This document shows positions 50,461 through 60,181 of a DNA stretch of 64,000 nucleotides, one piece after another. Source of the stretch: Treponema sp. OMZ 787 (GTDB lineage: Bacteria; Spirochaetota; Spirochaetia; Treponematales; Treponemataceae); the NCBI RefSeq assembly GCF_024181225.1, contig NZ_CP051198.1, forward strand, positions 2,170,001-2,234,000, read 5' to 3'. A program made the translations under genes and the position numbers. The notes beneath the pieces were generated by a model. It did no database searches. It saw nothing but the letters and a program-made list of their open reading frames with translations, and was not told the DNA's origin. Positions within the stretch are counted from its first letter, which is position 1; every line of letters begins with the position of its first letter.

Positions 50461-52584
50461 CTAATCTATTTTCTTTAAATCGCGGATCACCATCTTCGGA
50501 GTAACGGATCCGTTAAAGTAATTTTTCGATATATTGAATACTATATCGGCATAATCCCCAACCTTAAATTCCGTTCCGAGTTTTTCGGCAGCCTTCCAAT
50601 AAAGAGCAGTCCATTTATATTTTCCGCATTCCAAATTAAAACGCAGGTGAAGAGGCTCTGCCTTGCCGATAATGTTTGCATTTAAAATTTTTACCCGCTT
50701 TGTCATAAATGTCAGTGCCGGGGAATTACATCCGTAGGGCTCAAATTTATCGACCAAGTTTAGGATTTCGGGTTTTAAATAATCGTGGGGAAGCTCTGCA
50801 TCAATTGTAAGCGTTTCGGCATTTGAATCATTTTCAAATTCCATTGCTATGGAAAATTGTTTTAGACTGTCCAAAAACTGCTTCAACTTTTCCTGCTCGA
50901 TGCCGAAACCGGCCGCAAAATCGTGTCCGCCGTAGTCCAAAAAAAGCTCGCTGTATGGCTCAAGAAAATCCAAAAGACGGAAACCTCTGGCTGACCTTAT
51001 GGAGGCAACTGCACTTCCGTCCGGCATAAGGCAGATGGCAAGGGCCGGAAGTTTAAAGTATTCGGCCAACTTTCCTGCAAGAATTCCGGTAATTCCTCGA
51101 TGAAATTCCGTACTGACGGCAACTACCAATTTTTCGTTATAATCCTTTAAGCTTTCAATAGCAAGAGGCAGGGCAACTTCCCAAGCCTTAGCACCGAGAG
51201 CCTTTCTATCCTCATTCATTTGAAATATTTCTTGAGCCTTAGCCGTTCTCTCGCCTGAGTCTTGAGCAAGAAAAAGCTCGATAGCCGTTTCGGGCCGGCC
51301 CATTCTGCCTGAAGCATTCACCAAGGGAGAAATGTTCCACGCTATGTCTTCGGTTCCTATGGGAGCTCCCAATAGTTTTTGCATGGCCATAAGGTCTACA
51401 AGACCTAAGCGGGGTTTTTTGTTTATCTCTTTTAAGCCTTGTTTTACTATGATGCGGTTTTCGCCGGAGAGCTCCATCAGGTCGGCAAGGGTCGAAAGGG
51501 CAACCAGCTGAATTTCGGAGGCCTCGCGTTTTCCGTAAAAATTGTTTTTTTGCTGAACAAAGGTTATGAAGATATTTTTAAATGTTTCAAGTTCCGAGCG
51601 GTCTTCTTCATAGTATTTTCCTATGGTAGAAAATTCCTTTAAGCGTAAGAGGCTCATATCTCCCATCTGCGGGAATTGTTTTGCAACCTCGCTCTGAAAA
51701 TCAAAAAAATTAAATTCGATTCCGTTTCCGAAGATGTTTTTAAGCTGCTTTTTTTGCAAGGGAGCATCCCAAACAAATATTTGCTGACCGTTTAAAAAAG
51801 AGCCGAGCCTTGTTTCCGAAAAAGAAAGCATTCCGGGAACGACGGTTTCGGTAATTTTCCCGATTTGAACCATGTTTACAAGTTTTACGGCTTCTATCGA
51901 ATAGGCATCATTTACAGGCCTTACGTTTAAAAGGGAAACCTGCTGTTTATAAAAGGGCTGCATTCCGAAGCGGAGAGCGGTGATGAGCTTCCACGCCGTT
52001 GCACAGCCTGATAGGTTTTCGTGGGGATAGCCCGAATCGGGAACCTTACAATTTATTATCACTGCAGCATCCGGTAAGGTCTCTTGGGGAGTGTGATGAT
52101 CGACTACGATTACATCAATGCCTAAACTATTGGCTTTTTCGATTTCTTTAAAATTGGAAATACCGCAGTCCACAGTGATGATAAGGGTTCCGTCGTTTGC
52201 GGCGTGTTTTTCTACAGCTTCTATAGAAAGACCGTAGCTTTCATCTCCGGTAGGAATGCGCCACGACACGTCAAGGCCCAGGTCTTTTAGGGCCTCATAA
52301 AGAAGGGTTGTGCTTGTAATGCCGTCCACATCCCTGTCGCCGAAAATTAAAACCCTCTCGCCTTCTTCCCTTGCATCCAAAATACGGTCTACGGCATCTT
52401 CCATGTTCTTAAATAGAAAGGGGCTGTGTAGATAGCGCATATCGTCTTCCAGATAGAATAAAATATCCTTACCTTCTATAATTCCGCGGCGTACCAATAT
52501 TGCCGAAGTCAGGGGATCACAGCCGTATTTTCTTTTTATCTCGTTTACCAGCTCAGGGCCGATTTCTTTTTTTTGCCAGTTCAT
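50461..52584 (-). CDS. recJ: Single-stranded-DNA-specific exonuclease RecJ
   Basis: 707 residues. DHH-family motifs: LIFGDRDVDGITSTTLL (about residue 78), VVDHHTPQE (about 152), VDCGISN and GYPHENLSGC (DHH core), then SGRMGRPETAIELFL and GGHDFAAGFGIE of DHHA1. The OB-fold is at the C-terminus. RecJ degrades single-stranded DNA 5' to 3' in recombination and mismatch repair. The protein has an extra stretch of about 100 residues in the middle compared with typical bacterial RecJ of 560-580 residues. GGAG precedes the ATG. Confidence 0.93.
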   Translation of the reverse strand: MNWQKKEIGPELVNEIKRKYGCDPLTSAILVRRGIIEGKDILFYLEDDMRYLHSPFLFKNMEDAVDRILDAREEGERVLIFGDRDVDGITSTTLLYEALKDLGLDVSWRIPTGDESYGLSIEAVEKHAANDGTLIITVDCGISNFKEIEKANSLGIDVIVVDHHTPQETLPDAAVIINCKVPDSGYPHENLSGCATAWKLITALRFGMQPFYKQQVSLLNVRPVNDAYSIEAVKLVNMVQIGKITETVVPGMLSFSETRLGSFLNGQQIFVWDAPLQKKQLKNIFGNGIEFNFFDFQSEVAKQFPQMGDMSLLRLKEFSTIGKYYEEDRSELETFKNIFITFVQQKNNFYGKREASEIQLVALSTLADLMELSGENRIIVKQGLKEINKKPRLGLVDLMAMQKLLGAPIGTEDIAWNISPLVNASGRMGRPETAIELFLAQDSGERTAKAQEIFQMNEDRKALGAKAWEVALPLAIESLKDYNEKLVVAVSTEFHRGITGILAGKLAEYFKLPALAICLMPDGSAVASIRSARGFRLLDFLEPYSELFLDYGGHDFAAGFGIEQEKLKQFLDSLKQFSIAMEFENDSNAETLTIDAELPHDYLKPEILNLVDKFEPYGCNSPALTFMTKRVKILNANIIGKAEPLHLRFNLECGKYKWTALYWKAAEKLGTEFKVGDYADIVFNISKNYFNGSVTPKMVIRDLKKID

Positions 52585-52610
52585 TTTTTTCTCCGCAGCA
52601 GGCCTAAATT

Positions 52611-53942
52611 TTAAAGATCTTCTTGTCTGATAATTTTAAAAATAAGCTTATCCTTTTGCGGAGCCTTATCGGAATATGCTACAGCGTTTTTCAATAAAGG
52701 AATCGAAGCAGAAACCGAGGCCGAATCCTTTCCGTAGACCCTCATTATAAGGTCGCCTTTTTTTACCGGGTCTCCCTTGTGTTTTAAAATTTCGACTCCG
52801 GCATCGGGGCATACAGGATCGGTGGTTTTGTTTCTTCCGACTCCGAGGTTTACGCCGGCCATTCCGACCTCAAAGGCATTTATGCTTTCGATAAAGCCGT
52901 CCTTCTCGGCCTTCAACTCTTCAAAGAATTTACTTCGGCGGTTTTTATATTCGGCCATGAGGGTCTTAGGATTGCCGCCTTGAAGCTCTATATTCTGCAT
53001 AAAAAGATCCAAGGCCTTGCCTGAGCTTACGGCTTCTTTTGCAAGAACAAGACCTTCTTCTTCAGTCTTTGCCTTGCCGGCGAGGATGAGCATATGGGCT
53101 GCCAACTGTAATGTGAGCTCGGTGCTGTCGGCGGGGCCTTGCCCCTTTAAAATATCTATCGTTTCTTCTATTTCCAAAAAGTTTCCGGCCATTGTGCCGA
53201 GGGGTTCATTCATATTGGTTATAAGAGCCCTAGCCTTTTTTCCCATAGCCTTAGCCGTGCCTACAAGGCTCACTGCAAGAGCTTCCGCATCGTCCAAGGT
53301 TTTCATAAAGGCTCCTTTTCCGCATTTTACGTCGAAAACGAGGGCTTCGGAGCCTTCTGCAACTTTTTTCGACAAAATACTCGAAGTAATAAGCGGAACA
53401 GACTCTACAGTGGCCGTAACATCCCGCATTGCATAAAGTAGGCGGTCGGCAGGAACAATTTCCTTTGTCTGCCCCGTCATAGCAAAACCGGTTTTTTCTA
53501 TAAAAGACCTAAATTCGGTTTCGGTAAGGTTAGTGCGGTAGCCCGTAACGGCTTCAAGCTTATCGAGGGTTCCGCCCGTATGCCCGAGGGCCCGGCCGCT
53601 CATCATCGGAACCTTAATGCCGTTTGCCGCAACAATGGGTGCAAGCGGAAGAGAAAGTTTATCCCCCACCCCGCCGGTAGAATGCTTATCGACAAAGGGG
53701 CCTTCAAGGCCTGAAAGATCCATTACCTTACCGGAATGAAGCATAACATCGGTAAGGACGGCAGTTTCTTCAAAGGTCATTCCGTTAAAATACACGGCCA
53801 TAAGCCATGCCGAAATCTGGTATTCGGGTATTTCGCCTCTTACATAAGAATTTACAATAAACTCTATCTCTTTGCGGTTTAGGGGTTCAAGATTTTGCCC
53901 CTTTATTCCGCGTTTTTTCATAATAATATCTGTTGCTCTCAT
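52611..53942 (-). CDS. Pyrimidine-nucleoside (thymidine) phosphorylase
   Basis: 443 residues. The family signature is clear: the phosphate site DKHSTGGVGDKLSLPLAP (about residue 84), KMPMMSGRALGHTGGTLDKLEA-like motif and DVKCGKGAFMKTLDDAEALA. It splits pyrimidine nucleosides with phosphate to base and ribose or deoxyribose 1-phosphate. Whether it is thymidine-specific (deoA) or a broad pyn enzyme is not decided here, so no symbol is given. GAGG lies 6 nt before the ATG. Confidence 0.93.
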   Translation of the reverse strand: MRATDIIMKKRGIKGQNLEPLNRKEIEFIVNSYVRGEIPEYQISAWLMAVYFNGMTFEETAVLTDVMLHSGKVMDLSGLEGPFVDKHSTGGVGDKLSLPLAPIVAANGIKVPMMSGRALGHTGGTLDKLEAVTGYRTNLTETEFRSFIEKTGFAMTGQTKEIVPADRLLYAMRDVTATVESVPLITSSILSKKVAEGSEALVFDVKCGKGAFMKTLDDAEALAVSLVGTAKAMGKKARALITNMNEPLGTMAGNFLEIEETIDILKGQGPADSTELTLQLAAHMLILAGKAKTEEEGLVLAKEAVSSGKALDLFMQNIELQGGNPKTLMAEYKNRRSKFFEELKAEKDGFIESINAFEVGMAGVNLGVGRNKTTDPVCPDAGVEILKHKGDPVKKGDLIMRVYGKDSASVSASIPLLKNAVAYSDKAPQKDKLIFKIIRQEDL

Positions 53943-54026
53943 GTGTTACCTCTCGTTTTTGATATTAGTATGAAAGGGGATAAATGTCAAGTCTAAAATT
54001 TTCGATTTTATTGAACGGATAAATTA

Positions 54027-54055
54027 TTGACAATCAGCGGTATATATTGTAAAAT
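54027..54055 (+). promoter_or_regulatory. sigma70-like promoter of the threonine synthase gene
   Basis: TTGACA (54027-54032), 17-bp spacer, TAAAAT (54050-54055). The ATG lies 43 nt after the -10 and no attenuator was recognised. Confidence 0.65.
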
Positions 54056-54098
54056 GTCAAATGTGAAGAATATATGTAAAACTTGTGGATAAGTAGGG

Positions 54099-55517
54099 AT
54101 GAAATTTTACGATATAACAGATAAGAACATTCAGGTCTCTTTTAAAGATGCCGTACTAAGAGGTTTTAACTCTGAAACGGGGGGAGTTTTTATGCCCGCC
54201 GAATTAGGCAAGTTAAGTCAGGCTATGATTTACCGAAATCCGCCCCCTTCTTTTAGGGATATAAGTTTTGAAATCATAAAGAATTTTTGCAAAGATGAAA
54301 TTCCTGACGGCGATCTAATGTCGATAATAGCTCAATTTTATCCGCATAAGCTCCCGATAGCCCCGATAACACCCACAACCTATGTTTTAGAGCTCTTTCA
54401 TGGGCCTACTTTCAACTACAAGGACATAGGAGCCGGTTTTTTAGCCTATCTTTTGGAATATTTTAACAAGGATGAAACCGAAGAGATTAGCCTCATTGTC
54501 GCAGCCTCAGGCGAAAGAGCCTGTGCCGTTGCCTCAGCCGTTTCTAAAGTTTCAGGCGTTAATGCCCTTCTTTTGTATCCTCAAGGCTCATTGACGGAAA
54601 TACAGGAAAACATCCTTTCCTCGCTGCCTAAAAATATCTATCCGATTTGTGTGGAAGGATCCTTTGAAGATTGTGAGAAACTTGTGGATAAAGCACTCAA
54701 AGATGCGGATTTACTGAAAAAATTAAAATTGGTATCAGGAGGTGCATTAAATATAGCCCCTATTTTACCTCAAACAGCATTCTTCGTATATGCAGCATTG
54801 ACCGTTTTATACCGCAGCGATTATGACAACAAAATTGAAAATCCTTCAATTATAGCATCGGTGCCTTCAGGAAGTTTTTCATCCCTCACGGCAGCCCTGA
54901 TTGCAAAAAAAATGGGAACTCCAATAAGCGGTTTTATTTCGGCCGAAAACGAAAATCATGCTGTTTCCGACTGGCTGACCCTTGGAAAATTTGAAAAAAA
55001 AGCGGCAGTAAAGACCAATACCCCGGCCTTGGATATTCCAAGCATGATAAATTTTAAAAGGATGCTTCAAATATACGATTTTGAAGAACTAAAAAAACTG
55101 ATAATTCCTTATTGGATTGACGGGGCCGGAACTGTAACGGCTGTAAGATCTTGTCATGAAAGAACAGGTTATATAATAGATCCTTACGGAGCTATGGCTT
55201 GGACAGCATGGCAGGACATCTATCACGGAGCTTTAAATTCCTTAAAACGAAAAACGCCCGAACAAGATAAACAACCCGGAATACCTTCACAATATGCAGA
55301 AGTAGAAACATGGGCATCTTCAATCCATAGAAACAATATGGTAAGTATAATCCTTCAAACCTCTCATCCTGCAAAATTCCCGGAAATTATGAAACCGGCC
55401 ATAGGAAGGCCGCCTTCTTTGCCCGACAAGCTTGAAAGCCTTCAATACAGACCCTTAAAAGCAGTTAATATGCCGCCTGACTACTCGGCATTTAAGGAAT
55501 GGGCCTTATCTCTCTAA
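54099..55517 (+). CDS. thrC: Threonine synthase
   Basis: 472 residues, PLP fold type II. It has the ThrC motifs: FNSETGGVFMPAELG near the N-terminus, LELFHGPTFNYKDIGAGF with the Schiff-base Lys (about residue 112) and SGERACAVASAVSKVSG after it. It converts O-phosphohomoserine to threonine. The second half is less conserved but intact. Weak Shine-Dalgarno (TAGGG) close to the ATG. It is monocistronic; the convergent dCMP deaminase ends 28 bp after it. Confidence 0.92.
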   Translation: MKFYDITDKNIQVSFKDAVLRGFNSETGGVFMPAELGKLSQAMIYRNPPPSFRDISFEIIKNFCKDEIPDGDLMSIIAQFYPHKLPIAPITPTTYVLELFHGPTFNYKDIGAGFLAYLLEYFNKDETEEISLIVAASGERACAVASAVSKVSGVNALLLYPQGSLTEIQENILSSLPKNIYPICVEGSFEDCEKLVDKALKDADLLKKLKLVSGGALNIAPILPQTAFFVYAALTVLYRSDYDNKIENPSIIASVPSGSFSSLTAALIAKKMGTPISGFISAENENHAVSDWLTLGKFEKKAAVKTNTPALDIPSMINFKRMLQIYDFEELKKLIIPYWIDGAGTVTAVRSCHERTGYIIDPYGAMAWTAWQDIYHGALNSLKRKTPEQDKQPGIPSQYAEVETWASSIHRNNMVSIILQTSHPAKFPEIMKPAIGRPPSLPDKLESLQYRPLKAVNMPPDYSAFKEWALSL

Positions 55518-55544
55518 AGGCTTACAAGTAAAAAGAGTACTTCC

Positions 55545-56051
55545 CTACTGACCCTTATATTCTTCCAAAGAGTCCGAAATATGCTCGAGGATTATCCCGG
55601 CTTTTTTAAACATTTCGATTGTGTCCGCGGAGTCGTGATAGCGTTTTTCGGCTACAACACGCACTATTCCGCAATTTATGATGAGCATGGCGCAGGTGCG
55701 GCAAGGGGTCATCTTGCAATAGAGGGTTGCTCCGTCTATGCTGATGCCTCGCTTTGCTGCCTGACAGATGGCGTTTTGTTCTGCATGAACGGTTCGCACG
55801 CAGTGCTGGGTAATGCTTCCGTCCTCGTGCTGAAGTTTTTTAAATTGGTGACCGACATCATCGCAATGAGGAAGGCCTGTTGGAGCTCCTACATAGCCGG
55901 TAACAAGAATTTGGTGATCGCGCGCAATAACGCATCCCGACCTTCCCCGATCGCAGGTAGCTCTTTTTGCGATAGCCCTGCAAACATCCATAAAGTACTC
56001 ATCCCATGAGGGCCGTCTATATTTTTCTTCATTGTTATTTGTTTCTGCCAT
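55545..56051 (-). CDS. dCMP deaminase (ComEB-like)
   Basis: 168 residues. The zinc deaminase motifs are TVHAEQNAICQAAKRG (HAE) and TPCRTCAMLIINCG (PCxxC). N-terminal RPSWDEYFMDVCRAIAKRATCDR and SGCVIARDHQILVTGYVGAPTGLPHCDD are typical of dCMP deaminases. It supplies dUMP for thymidylate synthesis. ATG 56051 follows GGAG; the frame start at 56063 precedes it. Confidence 0.93.
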   Translation of the reverse strand: MAETNNNEEKYRRPSWDEYFMDVCRAIAKRATCDRGRSGCVIARDHQILVTGYVGAPTGLPHCDDVGHQFKKLQHEDGSITQHCVRTVHAEQNAICQAAKRGISIDGATLYCKMTPCRTCAMLIINCGIVRVVAEKRYHDSADTIEMFKKAGIILEHISDSLEEYKGQ

Positions 56052-56071
56052 AAACTTCTCCATACAAATAA

Positions 56072-56106
56072 AGCACCGGTTTGAGCTTTACAAATCGGTG
56101 CTTTTT
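56072..56106. terminator. Hairpin terminator between the kbl and dCMP deaminase genes
   Basis: AGCACCG (56072-56078) pairs with CGGTGCT (56096-56102). A T run follows on the plus side and a shorter one on the minus side, which is the direction of both flanking genes. Confidence 0.6.
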
Positions 56107-56124
56107 TATCTTAAAAAAATAGGA

Positions 56125-57312
56125 TTAAAGAATTCCCATTTCTTTGCCGACTTTTTCACAGATTTTTACGGCTCTGTCAAGCTGCTCTGTGGTGTGGCCT
56201 GCTGTTACCATACATCGGACTCGGCCTGTTCCCTTGGGAACCGTGGGGAATACGATGGGGCCTGAGAATAAGCCGTTTTCAAAGAGCTTTTTGGAGAACT
56301 CCAAGGTTTTGGCCTCATCACCGATGATAATCGGGGTGATGGGGGTTTCGCTGTGTCCGATATTGTAGCCGAGCTTTCCTAAGCCCTCTTTAAAGTGCTT
56401 GGCGTTTGCCCAAAGTTTGTCCGTATGTTCGGTTGATTCCATGAGCATCTTAATGGCTTCTATGGCGGCTCCTACTGCTGCAGGAGGAAGACCTGTCGAG
56501 AATAAGAAGGGGCGGCCCCTGTTTTTAAGCCAGTCGATTGTCACCTTCTTTCCGGCAACATAACCGCCTACAACACCGATAGCCTTTGAAAGAGTTCCCA
56601 TTGCAACGTCAACTCTTCCGTGAAGCTTAAAGTGGTCTACGGTTCCGCGTCCGCTTTCTCCCAAAACACCGCTCGAGTGAGCATCGTCAACATATGTAAG
56701 ACAATTGTATTTTTCTGCAAGAGCAACGATTTCGGGGAGTTTGGCGATATCTCCGTCCATAGAGAAAACGCCGTCGGTTATAATCAAAACATTGTTGTAG
56801 CTTTCTCTTTTTTCTTTTAAAACCCTTTCAAGGTCTGCCATATCCGAGTGCTGGAAAACAGCCTTGTCGGCCTTTGATAGGCGGGTACCGTCGATGATTG
56901 AAGCGTGGTTAAGCTGATCGGAGATGATTAGGTCTCCCTTATCTGTAAGGGCCTGAATAACGCCTGCATTACAGTTAAAACCTGATTGGAAGGCTAAAAC
57001 GGCTTCCTCTCTTTTAAATTCGGCTAAGAGCTTTTCCAAGTCGTCATGAATCTTCATGTTACCGATGATGGGGCGTACGGCTCCGGCTCCGGCTCCGTAT
57101 TTTTCGATTGCTTCGATAGCAGCCTTTTTAAGGCGAGGATGATTGGCAAAGCCTAAATAGTTGTTGGATGAAAGGTTAATAACTTTTTTTCCGTTAATAA
57201 CACATTCTGCATCGCTCGGTCCTTCAAGAGTAACGAGCTCCTTGTATAACCCTTGCTCTTTTAATTCTTGAACTTTCTTTTGTAAAAATTCCATATCATG
57301 GATATTCGACAT
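56125..57312 (-). CDS. kbl: Glycine C-acetyltransferase (2-amino-3-ketobutyrate CoA ligase)
   Basis: 395 residues of the alpha-oxoamine synthase family. Motifs: [55 protein letters not shown] (PLP aspartate region) and [15 protein letters not shown] with the Schiff-base Lys. It splits 2-amino-3-ketobutyrate with CoA to glycine and acetyl-CoA, and also runs in reverse. No threonine dehydrogenase (tdh) lies beside it here, and close relatives (BioF-like) exist, but the sequence fits Kbl best. GGGGG precedes the ATG. Confidence 0.85.
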   Translation of the reverse strand: MSNIHDMEFLQKKVQELKEQGLYKELVTLEGPSDAECVINGKKVINLSSNNYLGFANHPRLKKAAIEAIEKYGAGAGAVRPIIGNMKIHDDLEKLLAEFKREEAVLAFQSGFNCNAGVIQALTDKGDLIISDQLNHASIIDGTRLSKADKAVFQHSDMADLERVLKEKRESYNNVLIITDGVFSMDGDIAKLPEIVALAEKYNCLTYVDDAHSSGVLGESGRGTVDHFKLHGRVDVAMGTLSKAIGVVGGYVAGKKVTIDWLKNRGRPFLFSTGLPPAAVGAAIEAIKMLMESTEHTDKLWANAKHFKEGLGKLGYNIGHSETPITPIIIGDEAKTLEFSKKLFENGLFSGPIVFPTVPKGTGRVRCMVTAGHTTEQLDRAVKICEKVGKEMGIL

Positions 57313-57372
57313 AGGTTCCCCCTAATAAAATGTTTAAAATTCTTAAAGACAATCAGCCTTTAATATGAAGGT

Positions 57373-57401
57373 ATTATTTATCTTTTTGGCGATATTGTCA
57401 A
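57373..57401 (-). promoter_or_regulatory. Possible promoter of kbl
   Basis: On the minus strand: TTGACA (57396-57401), 17-bp spacer, AATAAT (57373-57378). An alternative -10 is possible nearby. Confidence 0.45.
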
Positions 57402-57421
57402 GAGCCGAGAAAAGACTTGTA

Positions 57422-58114
57422 CTATAGAGCTTTTATTTCTTCAATACTTAATCCTGTTCCTTCGGCTATTTTAAAAATGTCAACTCCAAGCCTTTTGAAT
57501 GAAGCAGCCGTTTCGAGCTTTGTTTGGTAAGAGCCCTCGGCAAAGGCGATTTCCCGATCTTCTGCACGCTGCAAGGATATATCCGTATCATAGTCGTATT
57601 CTGCTACTAACATATTTATTACCTCCTCTTTTGAAAATAAGCGGGCATCTTCTGCGTCACTACGCAAAAATAAATGCTCGGCGTATACCAGATACGCCTC
57701 CGCTTTATTTTTACTAGGTTCCTTGAATCTACTCCGCCTATTTTCAAAAAAACTAATTCAAAAACCGCCATGGATGGCGGTGGTTTTTACTTTACGATGT
57801 TTTGAGCTATGCTCAAAACTCGAAGTCAAAGAATGTACGTGGAAGTACATTCTTTGACCGGGCATATTCGGGTTTATTGTTGATTGATGTTCAGCAAGTA
57901 CTATTATTTTGTTATTAACAATATAAGACACATCATTATAAAATGTCATATAGAGAATCTGATCAAGCCTGATATTTTTTAAACGCTCTATTGCCGTAAG
58001 TTTGGTGTTATGCAAGGCATTATAGAGCGATAAAAAGTTTTCTTTAGCTTTTTCGTCTTCGCTGAACAAGTCAACAAAAACCGAATCTTTGTATTTTCTA
58101 TTGGCCGTACGCAT
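57422..58114 (-). pseudogene. Broken Rpn-family (T_den_put_tspse) gene with its middle replaced by a palindrome-rich stretch
   Basis: ATG 58114 (GAGG upstream) starts MRTANRKYKDSVFVDLFSEDEKAKENFLSLYN.., the typical N-terminus of Rpn/PD-(D/E)XK transposase-like proteins, but the homology ends after EHQSTINPNMP near 57870. The C-terminal end is found at 57422-57613: MLVAEYDYDTDISLQRAEDREIAFAEGSYQTKLETAASFKRLGVDIFKIAEGTGLSIEEIKAL. The central part of the domain is missing and several palindromes lie between. The C-terminal piece could be translated alone from ATG 57613 with AGGAGG. Confidence 0.75.
57633..57862. repeat. Nested palindromes inside the broken Rpn gene
   Basis: Outer pair GAAAATAAGCGG (57633-57644) and CCGCCTATTTTC (57734-57745), 11 of 12 matching. 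Inside: AAAAATAAA (57666-57674) with TTTATTTTT (57704-57712), and GGCGTAT (57680-57686) with ATACGCC (57692-57698). Further hairpins: CCGCCAT/ATGGCGG (about 57765-57780), GTTTTGAGC/GCTCAAAAC (about 57799-57819), and GTCAAAGAATGTAC/GTACATTCTTTGAC (57825-57858). Confidence 0.7.
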
Positions 58115-58233
58115 AGCCGTTTCCTCTATTTTTAAAGACTGTCCACCATTATGCGGATGGACACACCGGCCTTATGTGTGCAGCTGCCTGAATATTAAAA
58201 AATAAAAGTTTTACAGCGGAAGCGTAAACGGGA

Positions 58234-59001
58234 TTGCCAGCCGAAGAAACAGCTATTGGAAATTCACTTATCAATGTTGCGAAAGATGAAAGCGGAAATA
58301 TAATTAAAGCAACAGGAAAAAGTATAAGATTTATTTATGATCTAAACCTTTGCAAAACAGATTTTAACACAGGGTATTTTGGTAAAAAAAGTGGTTCAAA
58401 TTTATCAATAGAACAACTTCAAAAGTATTATAATCGTTCTGATAAAATGCAGATAGATGATGCAACAATCACTTGGTTAAATTCTGAAAATTTCAAGGGA
58501 AATTTTTTTAAAAATATGTTAACTAATGTTAGCTTCATAAATTGCGATTTATCAAAAATAAGTTTCCATAAATCTCAAACAGGTGAAGGGTATCTTAAAT
58601 TTGAAGATTCAACTCTACCAACAAATATGTCAGGTTCTGCTATTAATAAGATAATACTAAAAAATGTAACTTTTCCCAAAGAAGAATTTAATAATAACAC
58701 AGAGTATGGCTTCAGTGATTTACCATATAATTTACCAAACATAGAGAGTACTTTAGAAATATATGGTGAAATAAAAAATAGTATTTTAGATGGTGCAACT
58801 CCTGAACAATTAAATTCATTAGTTCCACAAAAAAATATGCCTCCAAAATACAAAGGTTCACAAGAAATATATAACAGACTTAAGTATATATTTAGTGGAG
58901 AATCACAAATTAAAGATTTTGGAAATTATCAGGGGTCCATACAAAAAATCAAAGATCAGCTTCTTGCTTTAATACAAAATCAAGGCAGAGCCCGTGGCTA
59001 G
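58234..59001 (+). CDS. Hypothetical protein, probably 5'-truncated, pentapeptide-like
   Basis: Up to 255 residues from a TTG without Shine-Dalgarno; in-frame TAA lies a few codons upstream, so the original start may be lost. Residues about 85-115 (FKGNFFKNMLTNVSFINCDLSKISFHKS) have the hydrophobic spacing of pentapeptide repeats. The rest is Asn/Lys/Ser rich and unrecognised. A bidirectional terminator follows. It may be the 3' end of a larger surface or toxin-type gene brought in by recombination. Confidence 0.45.
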   Translation: MPAEETAIGNSLINVAKDESGNIIKATGKSIRFIYDLNLCKTDFNTGYFGKKSGSNLSIEQLQKYYNRSDKMQIDDATITWLNSENFKGNFFKNMLTNVSFINCDLSKISFHKSQTGEGYLKFEDSTLPTNMSGSAINKIILKNVTFPKEEFNNNTEYGFSDLPYNLPNIESTLEIYGEIKNSILDGATPEQLNSLVPQKNMPPKYKGSQEIYNRLKYIFSGESQIKDFGNYQGSIQKIKDQLLALIQNQGRARG

Positions 59002-59013
59002 TTAATCAAAAAA

Positions 59014-59066
59014 TAAAAAACCGGCTATCCCGACAAGGTTTATACCCAAGGGGTAACCGGTTTTTT
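59014..59066. terminator. Bidirectional terminator
   Basis: AAAAAACCGGCTATCCC (59015-59031) pairs imperfectly with GGGGTAACCGGTTTTTT (59050-59066). T runs follow in both directions. Confidence 0.7.
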
Positions 59067-59093
59067 AGTCTTGACCCGCCCTAAGTTTTACGC

Positions 59094-59123
59094 AAAAAAC
59101 TGCCTTCGGCAAAGCAGGGCAGT
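59094..59123 (-). terminator. Terminator after the Rpn-family gene
   Basis: On the minus strand ACTGCC (59118-59123) pairs with GGCAGT (59099-59104), followed by six T residues. Confidence 0.7.
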
Positions 59124-59148
59124 AAGGGAGTAAAAGCCTCTTATTCAA

Positions 59149-59913
59149 CTATAATTTTTCAATTTCCGATTCGGGAAGGCCGGTTATCTCTGTAATTAAA
59201 GCTATATCAAAGTTTTTTAGCTTCATAAGTTTAGCGGTTTCCCTTTTATTGTCATAAGCACCTTTATCCCTAGCGTCCATTTCAAAAGTTGACATTAATC
59301 TATACTCTTGTCTTGCCTGTTCGCTTTGTTTTACTGTCTGTATCATTTTTTCTATCCCCCTTGTAAATTCGCTTTTTGCCTTACCCGTTTTAAGGTATGT
59401 TAAAAATTCCTTTAATTCTTTGTCCTCAGTGTTTTCAAAGGCCTCTGCATTAATTATAACCTTTTTTGCACCATCTTGTAAAGATAAGCCTTTATCTTGA
59501 ATACAGATATTTTCAAAGGTATAAACAGGCCTGTTTTTGCCTATAACATCAAATAAACAGATAAAAATTATAAAGCTGTCATTTAAATTATTATAAGAAT
59601 TTCCCTTATCCAAAAACGAAATATCTATAGCAGCTTGATAAAACCTCATTCGTTTCGGGATATTGCGTTCATTGCTTACCTGCATTTCTACATCATAAAA
59701 TTTACCGCTTTCTGCCTGAACTAAGACATCAAACCTTACGGATTTTGCCTGTTCATAGGTTTTAATACTATGCTGCACCGAGATATACGTAATTTTACCT
59801 ATTGTATCGGATAGTATCATTTCGATAAGTTTTTTACAAAGCTTCGGATTTTGCATAGTTTTACAAAACATAAAATCGTCTGTAAAAGTTAAATCTTCAA
59901 ATCTTTTTACCAT
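59149..59913 (-). CDS. Rpn-family recombination-promoting nuclease/putative transposase (intact)
   Basis: 254 residues from ATG 59913 (AGGAG, 7-nt spacing; the frame runs to 60000). It is a PD-(D/E)XK protein of the T_den_put_tspse group: KRFEDLTFTDDFMFCKTMQNPKLCKKLIEMIL, RFDVLVQAESGKFYDVEMQVSNERNIPKRMRFYQAAID (D..E.Q catalytic core) and the terminal unit MKLKNFDIALITEITGLPESEIEKL. Rpn proteins raise recombination and contribute to phage defence in E. coli; here that is inferred. Complete length suggests it is functional. Confidence 0.85.
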   Translation of the reverse strand: MVKRFEDLTFTDDFMFCKTMQNPKLCKKLIEMILSDTIGKITYISVQHSIKTYEQAKSVRFDVLVQAESGKFYDVEMQVSNERNIPKRMRFYQAAIDISFLDKGNSYNNLNDSFIIFICLFDVIGKNRPVYTFENICIQDKGLSLQDGAKKVIINAEAFENTEDKELKEFLTYLKTGKAKSEFTRGIEKMIQTVKQSEQARQEYRLMSTFEMDARDKGAYDNKRETAKLMKLKNFDIALITEITGLPESEIEKL

Positions 59914-60084
59914 TCGTTTTCTCCTAACTTTTTCACATTTTCCCTCCTCATTATATTTATAGTAATTATTTGAAAAAAAGAGCATAAAATAAACCCGCAA
60001 AATCCGAATGCTGAATTTATCAAAAATAACCGTAGCAAAGAACGGATTAAAATCTTTTGATAATTGAAAAACAGGCTGTTTTAT

Positions 60085-60165
60085 GATATAATCAAGCTCG
60101 GAGATTCTTTACAAAAGATAGCTCAAGCTACGGGCTTAAGCCTTGAAGAGATCGAAAAGCTTTAA
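60085..60165 (+). pseudogene. C-terminal fragment of an Rpn-family gene
   Basis: The plus-strand frame reads IKLGDSLQKIAQATGLSLEEIEKL and TAA. This is the terminal unit of Rpn/T_den_put_tspse proteins, detached from any catalytic domain. Confidence 0.7.
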
Positions 60166-60181
60166 AAATCGGTAGTTTAAA

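Noticed and set aside
57600-57870. CRISPR-like array in the palindrome cluster
   Set aside because: The repeats are inverted and differ from each other; there are no regularly spaced identical direct repeats.
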